Origin: Ectocarpus siliculosus
Lineage: Eukaryota > Sar > Phaeophyceae > Ectocarpales > Ectocarpaceae
Assembly (NCBI GenBank): GCA_000310025.1
Contig: FN649737.1
Coordinates: 694,682 to 758,681, forward strand
Direction of reading: 5' to 3'
Length of the DNA: 64,000 nt
Below the pieces are notes generated by a model. The model searched no databases. It had not been told where the DNA came from and was given only the letters and a program-made list of their open reading frames with translations. Shown piece by piece: positions 35,037-47,600 of this stretch. Each line of letters begins with the position of its first letter. Position 1 is the stretch's first letter. The position numbers and the translations under genes are program-made.

Positions 35037-38000
35037 AGAGTAGACTTGGTGCATGTGCAGCCCGTCACGCGTGCGTGTGCTCACCATCGTGGGGGACGCG
35101 CAACGTCACGTTAAGACGCGATGCTCACAAGGCTGGATCCAGTTGCAAAAGAGATCAACTGCTGTGCTGAGCAGCATTACACAGCAGTTAACCCGAGCTA
35201 ATGATAATCCGAGAGTATCCATGTGATTTCTCCCACGTTCAGGCGCGTGCAACTCCTGTAGCCGCCAAGCATAGGCCAGCCACCGCCACAGGCAGACGCG
35301 ACATATGCGAGAAATATGCGAACTTGTCGGGCCGAGGCACCACTCGTGCTGTGTCCGTGAATCTCGCGTATGGAGAGCACAGGTTTTTCGCCAAGATAAA
35401 GATTCTCCGCCTTGTATTCCCGATACAGCCGTCTCGTTCTCGCCGTAGTCGCGTGTCGCGCAAGCCGCATCGTGGGAGTACCTTGGAAGGTTGGAAATGC
35501 AATGTGGCACGCGCCTTGGCACGCCGTTGACACGATCCGTGATCCTGCGTTCAGCCTCCTTGCACCTGTCTTGTAGAGGCGGGCCGTTTGCTACTGAACG
35601 CAGCTTGCTAACTTGCTGTCCATCATCGAGAGGACCACAAGTTTTGAGCGTCTGGTAATTTTCTGGCCGTTGCCAGGGAACAATATTGAGACTGGTGGTG
35701 CGCATTTTTTTGGCATTGCAGCGATGCAGCGCTGGTTTGTGTTGCGTGCGTGCGCATCTTCGTTTTTTATGGGCGGTGTTACGCCGGCCTACAACACGGG
35801 CTCTGCATTCGCTGTTGGTACCCTGTGGCAGAGTCTGATACCCTTCAAACCTTCACAGCCGCCGTTCTTTAGGAACATGTTCTGAACCAATCCTTCCGGA
35901 AATGTCTGTTGTCGCTTGCCATACGTTGTCGATACGTCCAGCAGCCCGGACTATACGTACAACGTGATGTCCTCTCGTGAAAATTGATGGGGATCCCTTT
36001 TTCGCGCTAGCATAGGAAACTCCAGTGTTGGTTTGCACGCTTGATGTCTTTTTCGCACAACTCATCGCTGCACTTGTCCGTTGGGTACAAGAAGCCACCA
36101 AATAATCTAGAGCTGAGTATCGTTGCGGCAGACAAATTTGACACAAGAACCACATCGTCATGAGTGCACTTGCGTGCTGTTGTCGGTACAGTTGTAGTCG
36201 GCACATACCTAATCGACCCAGCAACTACTGACTGTGAGCGCCTAAAACTGGTCCCTCTCTTACAACCTCCCGGTTGTTCCGGGTATCCCCTTATATAGGG
36301 TGAGATAGATCAGCCAATTTTCTTTCGGATGATTCTTAGCGAAATGTCTCTACTCATTTTGATCGCCCGAAGGATTCAGCAAAACAATCCGGTGTATTGA
36401 TGGGCTAATTGCCCTCTCAAGGAGCAGGTGCACCTGCCCACTGCCCACACCCGCCCTAGGAAGAACATGATCTGTATTTCCATGATGAAGATCCAATCTT
36501 CAATGTGCAGTTTTCTGCAGAGTACTGATGGGTTCAAGTCATGTGCTGATTACCGACGCATCGACTACGTAGTTGACTACAAATATTTATGTACGAAGCA
36601 ATAGTCGACTGTGGATTTATACGCCTCTTTCATACGCCAATTCCCCCCCCCCAACGCTGCACCATTGCACCAACCCCCCAGTAGTAGCTATTTCGTACCA
36701 TAACAATGTATCGCTGGTTGGTGGCCATGTTTGCGTGTTTGCTTGTTTGCTTGTTCGTTAGGGTCTCTCCACCGTGTGCCTTGTTCTGCCTCATACTTCG
36801 TGTTATTTTCGGCCTGGTCCCTCTTTGCCCTCGCCCTTTTTCATTTTATTTTCATTTATTTTCTCTTGTCCTTACTACGGTTTCCATTTTTATTTTTTCT
36901 CCTTTTTTTTCTCTTTTTTTTTTTTTTCTCTCTTTTTTTCTCTCTTTTTCTGTGCCAGAAGGCCTTGTCTCTGCTTGCGTTGTAAAGTACCAAGATTGAA
37001 CCAAGGGGGTGTACCTCTTTCTCTCCAGCCCATGATAGATAGTGACTGCTAGTCTCAGTTGATACCTCGCATAGCGCGAAGAGGGAGTGGAGGATCCCAG
37101 AATATCTGTCGTTGATTTCTATTGACTTGCGGACCCCTCGGGGCCAGTGTATTTGAGTGTACCTTTTTAGGGTAAGTTAACCTAGCTGTGACCACGGGAA
37201 TCGACCGCGTCGAGTGTTGGGTCAGTACGGACATACGAAGGTACTGGGTAGAGAGAGATCGGAACGGTTTTTAATGTGAAGACAACAACAACAACAACAA
37301 CAACATACGCCAACGGGGAAAAAGCAACAGCGCTGCAAGTAAAATTCTACTGCTGTTACATTTCAGCTGCAGCACTGGACTGATCGATCTCCTTTCACGA
37401 ATCGATTGAATAACATGCGCAGTGCCTCACGAACGAGCGCCGTTTTGCGCGAAATCGCCCCCGTTGTTGCCCGTCCATTACAACAACACTTTTTTTTCTT
37501 TCGCAGTTGCCTGACGGACTGGTGACGACCGATCTGGGATGCTACAGGGACAGCCAGTCGGACCGTGTGCTCCAATCGGGGCTTATGCGACAGAGCGACA
37601 TGACGCCGGATGTACGTACTTGTTGTTGGCACATTCCCCTAACCGAGTTACAGAGTGGAGGGGGGGCGCGCCCGCCGGGGGTATGTTGTTTTCTGTGTCT
37701 GGCAACCATCCCATTATTTGCCAGCGACCCCACACCACAAGAACAGCAGTTGGTGCTCATGTAGGTTTGTTGCATAGTCTCCCTCCGTGCGTACGAGTCG
37801 CACAATTAGCCTAAACTAAAATGTCCAAGTGATGACCACAACAACGAACAGATTTCGGAGCTGCTGTTCTGAATATATTGTTTTTTTTTTGTCTCCATCG
37901 TCTCCGCCCATTTCCATTACCATATTGGGTACTCCGGCACACACACCCGGAACTACTCTCACTGCTGTTTAGGGTGGCACCCGCTTTGATTAGTATCCGC

Positions 38001-38614
38001 CTCGTACGTCAATCGTTGTTTTACCGCCGCGGTGTTGAGGAAACATATGATACGGAGTACTGGTATATTTTTCCCCATGCATTACAAACGGTTTGTTTTT
38101 GTTCCCAAACAACCCCACAGCACCCGATCCTCCTGCTGTGAGGTCGATTGTTTTGTTCGACCGAAAGCATGCATGACCCGCAGGTGATTTTTTTCGAAAG
38201 ACGAAATATTGGTGCGCTCAAAAACAACCGGTCGACTACTCTGTAGGGATGATGAGTCCAGCCGGACACTCGCATCCTTGGCAACATCGGCGGAGATCTA
38301 TTTAGTTACCCCGGTGCACGTTGGCATCTTGAAACTCCCCGCCCCTCCTCGCTCGCGCTGTTGGCTTTCATTTCCCTTCTCAGGTGTGCGCCGCTTACTG
38401 CCTCGATGAAGGCACCTACACGTTCTACGGCGTGCAGTATGGGCAAGAGTGAGTGGCCGATGTCGGATCTCCGTCTACGTGGATGTCGCTTGTCTCGTTG
38501 AACCTTGCTTGCTGCGCTTGTAGGAAGGCCGACGGGCGTCGGTAGCGGAAGAGGGGAGACTATGTATCCATAGACCAGAGGGCAGGCATAGTTGACGGGG
38601 GCGACAAGTTGAAT

Positions 38615-38677
<63 letters not shown>

Positions 38678-41600
38678 CGTCTATTCGGCACCTGTGGCGG
38701 TGCAGCAGGAGCAAAAGTAGTCCACTAGAAACACTGCTGTTCACAGACGCCGATCGCCTTCTGGCGAGTGCTTTCATGCGACGTTTATGTCTTAAGTTTG
38801 ATTGCACGATGATCAGGAAAATATCCGCGAAACGGGTGAGATGACCTACACACAAACGACCACCCTTGAGTTGCAACCCCCCCCGCCCCTCTGTCGATGT
38901 TTATTGACACCTTTCAGGTGCTGGTGCGGAACGTCGGGCACGGAGTACGACAGGCTGGGCGCGCTCGAGATGTCCGAGTGCGACTACCCTTGCACCGGCG
39001 ACGCGAGCTTGTCGTGCGGGGGTTTCGACTCCTTCCACGCGTTCGAGCTTGGGGCCCTGGATAAGCCCGAGGGGTACCTCGGCTGCTTCGTGGATTCCCA
39101 GAGCTCCAGGTTGTTCTCGAACCCCTTCGTGGCCAGCGCTAGCAACACCGCGGAGGTGTGTATTTGCATATGTTTTTTTTTTTTTTGTCACTAGCGGCAG
39201 AACGAAGCTGTCTCTAATCACAAAGGTGTCGTTGTTCCGGTTCAAGAGCTGGGCAGAATCGCACCCCATATATCTGCACGAACGAACGGCCGCGTTCCAA
39301 GACAGGGGTATTCTTTTTTTTGCTGGTGTCGCTCAAAAGCAAACGCTGTTTTTGGTGTTTTTTTTAGGCTCGATCGACACCGAGACCTTCCTTTCGCATG
39401 GAATGTTCATGCATGATCCGTTCCGACGACACTCTCATGTCTTGCATTCCTTCCGTCGACCTCGCAGACCTGCAAGGCCACCTGCGCTGGATTCGCGTAC
39501 TACGGGCTCCAGTACAGCGAAGAGTGAGTGGCACCGCTGTAGACGCTTCGTATCTTTTGTATACACGTGGTTTGTAAAAAGTGCACGCGTGTGGGTCTTC
39601 TGTGTAGCTTGCAACTACGGCGTGTGGAAGTTCTCCTATTTCGTCAAATGCTGGGTTAGGAGCGCTGGCAGAAAAAGCAAGAGATGGCAGAACGAGTTTG
39701 TTGCGGTTTTGGAGCAGTAGCAGGACAGAAATGATGGGTGTTGGGGCAGGAGGACTGCCTTTGTCAGTGTTTCCCTGCATAACGTTCGGAGCTCTTCTTC
39801 CGAGGCAAACACGCCTCCCCCCTCCCGCGCGCCCTCCCCTCTGAAATTAGACTCTCCATTTCTCCTTTTTTGGCCCCCCTCGGTTTTAACTCGCGGTTTC
39901 AGGTGCTTCTGTGGCCTTGCGGACGAGGACTACACCCGCCTCGGCACGTCCGACGCGTGCGGGTACCGCTGCACCGGGGACGTGCTGTCCACGTGCGGTG
40001 GCTTCAACGCCATGGACGTATTCGCCATGGACGGTAAGGATGAGGACGAAAGTGCGCGCAGACCCTCTTCGATGTCGAATCGACTTCTCTCGTATGCAAT
40101 CGTCAGTTTTTTTGGGCGGTGGTGGTGGTGCTGGTGATGGATGCGATCGTTTGGCGATGGTCTGATCCTGCTCCCAATCCCCTTTCCCCCTCCTGTGTCG
40201 CTTTTGCTGCGCGGTCAACGATGACAACAGACGTGACGTCCCCGCCTGCCACGGCCCCGCCTACCACGGAACCCCCTGCCACTGCCCCGCCCGTCACTGC
40301 CCCTCCTACCACGGCTCCCCCTGCAACGGCCCCGCCCGCGACAGCCCCTCCTACCACGGCGCCCCCTGTAACGGCCCCGCCTGCCACCGCCCCTCCTACT
40401 ACGGCCCCGCCTGCTACCGCCCCGCCTGCCACCGCCCCCCCTACGACGGCCCCGCCTGCCACGGCTCCCCCTACGACGGCCCCGCCTGCCACGGCCCCGC
40501 CTACCACGCTTTCGCCCGCCACGGCCCCTCCTGTCACCGGAGACGTGCTCGTCGACTTGGTGCCCTGCCTGTTATCTACCGTGGCGGTGCGTATGCCATA
40601 CATGATCAGCCTGCACGTAGTAGTGAATATATGCCATAAAGTTACTCTTCCTTAGTTTTCGTGTGCGGATTCTCCTGCATGGCTACACGGTGTCTTTCGA
40701 ATTGTGCAGGTAATTTGTTTAACACATGTGGCAACGGTAGTCACGAGCGTTCAGGGGCTGGAGGAAGCCCAAGCAAGTGACGGGGGTGGTGAACTGAGAT
40801 GAAAAGACAAGACGAAACGAAAAGAAACATTGCGTCTGCGCGCTTGGCCCGTTTTTTATTGGCTTGTGTGCGTTTTCCCTGCCAACACCCTCTCCCGGTT
40901 TCCCCTTGCCGCTGCCGTTACACTCCTTATGCTCAACCCTCACCAAATGTATCCCCGATACCACACTTACCGCTAACCAGTTCGTTTCCGTTTGTTGTTG
41001 TTCTTTGTGACTCAGATTGGAGAATCGACTAACCCGGGACTGTACGTCATGTCCCTGTTCTTCAAGGGATACTGGTCTCCCAAGACGGTGAGTTCTTTTC
41101 CCCCCTTGGTATTGTACGTTTCGAGATTTGCTGCACACAACAGTCAACGAACGGGTGCTTCTTTAGTTGTGTCTCGAAACGAAGCTCCTGTGCGGATGGC
41201 GTTCCTCCAAAGGGTGGGTGTACCCGCGAGAGGACAGGCGAACGACCTGGCGCAGTCAGTGAGCCGCCGACCCCTACGCTGTAGGAATTGGATCCAATGT
41301 CAGCTGAGTGCATTTCTAGCGGGTCCCCCCCGTCGGGCATCAGGGTTTGTAGGTCATCACGAACAACAAACAGGTTGCGTGCCGCTCGTTCGTGTGAGCA
41401 ATTCTGGCGGCGTTCAACAACCAGGCAATTCAGCAGTCTATTGCCGATGTTGCGTCTATTGCCGATGTTGCGCTTTAGCCCTCGGCTAGGTTCACCAGTC
41501 AAAGTTGCGCCCATCCAATTCCCCCCCCCCCCCACCCATGATTCACTCCTAACCCACGCCGTGCAACAAACGCCTTCGAAACCACTGCCGTCGCTTCAGG

Positions 41601-44600
41601 AGGAGTTTGTCGTGTCTGACACCGACGACCTAACGGCCCTTCTGGTGGACTCGACCGACGCCACGCCCCACGGAAAGTGCAACGCCGTGTACATCGGCTA
41701 CGCGCCGTCGACGGCTCAGGTTGCCGCTCTCACGGCCTACTCGGCACAGTACAAGGTACTAGCAACAGGGCACGCGAGTTTCAGTCTTCGAGGTCGTATG
41801 TAGCCTCCTGTGGCATGGTCTAGTCGATGTGTGCTTGTTTATGTGGGAACCTCGACATCGTACGTTCGTTGAAAATGCCATCGATCGGTGAATGTAGAAT
41901 ACTCTCGTGTGTAAATTTCTGCCTGAATCACTCGTTTGTCTATCGACGCCAAACAGTAGAACTCGAGTTAGATGGTATTCGGGCTCCTTGTGCGCTGTGG
42001 GATTCCACACAAAAAAAGTCACCAAGAGCAGTGTCGAGGGGGACGTCTGTTGATCTAATCTTGTTTTGTGCGGGTGTGCGTTTTCTTGGCTTGGATCCAG
42101 AAATTCGAACGTCAACTTGATGTGTCAGTTGCTACAGTAAAACCTTTTATGTGGCGGGATAAAGTGTCTTGTCAATCCCGAACTGCAACAGGCTCTTATC
42201 CTTGCCGTTGCCGTTGCGTGCGATCTCTCTCTAAATGTCTGTTTCGGTTCTCTTGTTTCTTTGTGCAGGTCCGTCTTGTGTACTTGCCGTCCGCTCTCAC
42301 CCACACCACCGCAGAGTTCACGACGAAGCTCGGGATCCAGACGTACTTCGCCGGCGACATCATGACTCCTGCGTACGTGCAGCTCAGCGGTGAGGTTCAC
42401 CCCTCGCCCAATCTCGTTCCTAAGCACAGCGGAAGCAGCGAAGCCACGCTTTGCTTTGCTTTCCGTCATTTGTTCAACACTTGCTACTGTACGGCGGAGA
42501 AGTCTCATCCCCGCACTTCCAGCTCTCACCCGAACCGCCTGCTGCCGCAAGCCTTCGTCGTCCTTCTCATCACCCAGGGCAGTTTTCATCCAAACTTGCT
42601 TGCCCTTGCCTCGTGCTCCTCTCTCTCCCCCACCCCCCGCGAGAGCCTTCCCCTCGATCTCCCATTGTCCTCTATTTAGAACTGCTGCTCGTAAGCACTA
42701 TACTATGTATGTGTAAGTCTAACCTCTAGTCATTTTTGCACCTGCTGCCACTCGTTCGGTTCTTGTTTTCGACCACTCCCCCGTCCAGCCCTGGGTGATG
42801 AGAAGGTGTCTATCACGCAGCCCGGCTTCCAGACCGACCCGAACCTCTTCACCCCCGCCCTGTTCAGCTACCCGGTGATCATCAACGCGGTTCCTGAGGC
42901 GGGGATCGAGGTCCTCGCGCAGTGAGTGTTTCCTGCTTTGTGATGGCCATGGCGATACCCGCGTTCCGTTCATTTTGTTCATTCTGGCGAAAACAATTGC
43001 GAGCGTATCAAAGAGACAGAAGAGAGACCCCAAAAAGACTGGTGCTAAATATCTGGGGTATGCGCTGCCCCACGCGATCCGCAGAAGCATATTGTTCGTC
43101 ATTGGAACGCTTTGTTCGGGTACCCTTGAGGTTACCCTTCTGATTCCCCTCCCATCCATCCATCCTGTCCCGCCCGATGTGCAGGTATGTCGATAGTGCC
43201 GGCGAGCCCTACCTCTCCGGTGCCGCGGGTGACCAGGAGAACGCTGCGGTGCTCAGCTACACCGGTGCTGACGGCCACGAGGAGTTGCACGTCTTCAACA
43301 CCATCGGCTGGTTTGACGCCGGCGCGTGGCCGTGGGCGCACTTCTACAACGAGTGGGCCACCAAGGGCATCTTCATGGTGCGTGTTTGGTCGTTGATGGT
43401 GCTCTGCTGATGTCGTTGTCACCGTTCACGGTGTACTAAGCGTTTTTTTTTCTCTGCAGTAGTGCCCGCCATATGTAGGTCTACTTTAGAGTGCGGCAGC
43501 TCATGGAAGAAAAGCGAACCTGGTTTGTTCGATTGTTTGCTCCAGGTGGATGTCCAGCGCTGGTCGATGATGATAAAATAATGCTGCCCATTCGCAGCAG
43601 CAGGACCACTACTACCCCATCGCCGACCCCTTGTGCCTATTCATGAAGTCGCGATACTGTATCGCCCAATGCACACATGTTTTGAGACTCCCAAAATCGT
43701 ACCATTAAGCCTTATTCAGAGTAGGGACAAAACTCCGTCCCGCGAGAGACGCGCGGTTGGTTACAAGAAGACAAGCGATTGTGGCGAAGCATCTAGTGAG
43801 TTCCCTGCTGCCCCCATCTATACCTCCGTCCGACCCTCCGACCCCCATGGACTAGGGCGAGCGCCGTTTCTACCTGGGAGCGGTTGTCGACGACCTCTTC
43901 CTCTCCACCCCTGAGTTCGAGTACGACGGAGGAATGAACGAGGCTGCGGTCTCCCAGCGGTGCACGGGCGATGACCTGAGCCAACTGCTCAGCGTGCAGC
44001 AAGCCCTCAACACCCAGTACTCGGGGTCGGAAATCATCACCGAGTTCGCCTTCAACGGCGGCGGGATTGCGGAGCATGTGCGTTTGATATGTAGGGTGCA
44101 GATCTCGTTGGTTTTGTTTCGGGGTGTCGCTTGACGCTTGGGATGAAAGATATGTGCATTTGCAACACGAAGCATGGCAATGGATGTCAAGACGAACAGT
44201 GGGGTGTTCCGTGGTCGTTTTCGCTGACCAAGAAATTCGTCGGATAGTGAAATGAACAATTGGCCCCTTGGGTATCTGTGTGGTCTTGGCGATAGACTCA
44301 TGCGACATTTTTCAGGGTGGGTGCTTAACAGCTCATCTAACGTGTTCTTGTCGTTGTGGCACCACGTAACAGGTATCACAATCGGTGGAAGGCATCACGT
44401 ACGTCCCCAACTACGAGGAGACCATGGTGACCCTCAAGGGCACCAAGTGGTTCGAAGACGGTGAGTTGGTTGTCTTGCAGGTGGCCACTGAACCTCGCTC
44501 TGACCTCCTCGCAGACGTCACCATCCGTGCTGAAACCTACAGTTTGAGTGAAAATGTTGTCCTCAACACAACTGAAGTAGAATACCGGCGCAACTACAAA

Positions 44601-47600
44601 GTGACATGAGCTGAAAGAATCGGTACTTTCGAACCAAGGACAGCCATTTCTGGACATAATATTCTCATTGCTTGAGCTAGTACACGCTGGCCGCCCGATA
44701 TCAAGGCCCATGGGTTCACGCATGTTTCAAGAGCTTGACTTGCCTACTGCCTAGTTCACACGCACCCTGGGTTACATTTGTGATCAAGGTGAGACGATGT
44801 CTCTGTCTCTCCTCTTTTCACATTTGGCTGAATCACCGAAGTAGCGGATGAACATGCATCGTGAACAGGGAGAATATGTTGTATATAGAGTCCTGAATGT
44901 GTCGATGGCACATGGACACATCGTTTATGAATGTAATGTGATCGCCAATGATGTGGATTCCACCATTAACGTACACCCGTGCAATCTTCGGATGCAACCC
45001 CCCCCCCTCGACCCATCTTCTTCCTGTGGTTTCAGGTCAGATCAACGTGCACGACACCAACTGGCTCGCCACCAACGTGCCTCTCATGCAGCAAGACATG
45101 GCCGACGGCACCTGGGAGGCCAACGACGACCTTCTCGTCGAGGTGATCAGCCACCTCGACACGCCTTCCACGTTTTACCACGGCCACCACACCCTCATCC
45201 ACCTGTCCCGCGACCAGCTTCGCGAGACGGACTGCGTCACCGAGGACACCGGTGAGAGTCGTACGCTACGAGATTCACAATCCTGGATTAACGAGTGTTC
45301 ATCGACGCATCGTGCGTTGTTTAACGGTCTGGTTGACACGAAAGGGTAGAGTCGCCGGTTTTTTCTCTACCGCTCGTCGGGAAGCAATCGGGTGTTTGGC
45401 CAGAAGAATCACTTGTTCAAATGTGTACCTTCGGTAACGTTCAGAACGCTGTCATGACCGGCATGTGGGAGAACGTGAAAGCAATACAATTACCAATTCC
45501 CTTTTTCTACCCCCTATTTTCTCACATGTTTCAGGTAACGTGCAGATCGCTCTCATGACCGGAATGTGGGACAGCGACAACTACAACTGGCGCTCCATGG
45601 TCTCGCCCGGCATCACGGGTCTCTTCAACGAGAACTGCCTCGACTCGGCGGCACAGAACCTCATGGTGTGCTACCCTGGCGACAACACCTTCGACGGAAC
45701 CGTGTCCGGTGCCGCGATCTTGGTCAACGAAGACAACCAGTTCCACTCGATCTACACCACGACTTCCAACAACGGTGAGGGAGGGTAACGTGTACTACCT
45801 CACAGGCCTTTAATACATACATTTTTGCTTGTCGTTGTAGAAACGACCCGTTTCCTCGTATCACTTATCGCCTACATGTGTTTGTGTTCTCGGGGTGCTT
45901 TGACCTTTTTTTGGCGGACATGCCGCCAATGCTGTTCCAGTGCACATGCAGTCTGGACCTCCGTCGCCAACGAGTGTTCCTCTTGCAGCCAGTGCCATTT
46001 CATTCGTAGGGTTGCACCAAGAAGGGCACTCTTTGGACGGTGAATTTCCATACCCTGAGCAGCCGTTGTTTCCGTCGTCGAGTTAAGCTGGTCCGTGCCG
46101 CGTGTCCGGTGCGGGCTTTTGCCACGCGGGTCCGATGTAGTTGTTGGTTGTCCCAGCGCCGAGGGGGACGACGGCTGGTTATCATCACAATCACACCGTG
46201 TACATACACCACGGCGGTTATTATTGGTCGAGAGGCGTCCGGTGCGGGCTTACAAGGTCATCGACCCAGTGGTCTACATCAGACAGATACGTCGCGTGTT
46301 GAAGGTCACGGCGCCCGGAAGTGGGGCCGCCTTTCCGCGATCTCGGACCTCTCTCCAGTCGCCCCCTTCCCTCTTGTACTCACAGCCTGCTTCTCTGCAC
46401 CAATGCCGCTTGCGTTTTCTTCCTAACCATGTGTTAACATACAGGCTACGATGGTGCCCAGATCGTGCCCAGATTCGCGACCTTCGTGTACTTCAACTGC
46501 GTCAGCGGCTCTGTAAGAGACTCAGTGATGTACAGACTCATGCAGCATCCCTCGCCTAACTTCCTGTCGTGAATCTATTGTTGTTCTTGTGTGTGTTTTT
46601 GGTGCACGACCCAAAATTTCGCGACCGTGCGAATGATCGTTGAGTCTCTGCGTAGGTTCCGTTTCAACCCGGCTCTCTCTTTGCCTCGTCTCGTAACGTG
46701 TACAACCGTTCAGTGAAAATACGTTTCTTACGACCGCTTTTGGCTTGGGTGCTTGGCCGTTTCTGGTTGGTGTTCCGTCGCCATTCTGAAAAGCGTCGCG
46801 GCCCGAACACACGTACAATGTTTGCTTTGGCGACTCGAATTCCGTTCGATCATGGATGATACGATGACGTGGTTGGTTGTTTTGTGTTTTGTCTTATCGT
46901 CTCTTTGTCTCTGTAGCAATTGCCATGCTGTGCGAAGATCGCTTACCCTGTCTCCGTTGTTGTCCACCTGTTTCTTCCCTTTTCCGGCTCTTTTGCAGTG
47001 CCTCGTGAACGAGAACGAGTACATCAGGCGCTTCGTATGCGAGTGCACCCCGCTGGACCCGAGCATCGCCGACTACGTGAGTTTTCTCGAAAGTGCCGGA
47101 CGGTACAATGTCTGCCGGTAGCACGTGGTCGGTAGGGTCGGTACACAACAACGAAGGCAGCAGCATAAAGGAAACGACGCATTTTCGATGCTATCTTATG
47201 CACTGGTGTCACCACTTGTATCTCGCGGTACGAATGCCAGGCAGTCGTACTTTGACCTACATGCATACAGGTGCTTGCAGTCTTTACTACGTCCCTGCAC
47301 TGACCGATCTTCCTCTCCGCTCCATCCCCTTCCATTCCCAACGCTACAGACTTGCACGAGCACGGCAGACGAATGCGTCGACGACGATGGCGCCACCGAC
47401 ATCCAGTCCTTGGGTTCCATCGAGGCCCTCTTCGACGCCGAGGCCTCCACCACCACGCGCTACATGCTGACCGGCCGCAGGTTGGTCGTGGTCCTTGTTG
47501 CGTTTTTTTTCTATGTTTTCGGTGTCGTTCGCTTTCCCTTTTGTTTGTTCTTGATCTTTCTATCCGTTCGAGATAGTACACACACAGAAAGACTACCCGT

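Noticed and set aside
36706-36999. Hydrophobic 97-codon frame resembling a membrane protein
   Set aside because: Made of a T-rich low-complexity tract in the first intron of the deacetylase gene; Phe/Leu richness follows from TTT/CTT.
40103-40603. 166-codon Gly/Ala/Val repeat frame on the minus strand
   Set aside because: The complement of the Thr/Pro-coding minisatellite; the plus strand joins in phase to exons on both sides.
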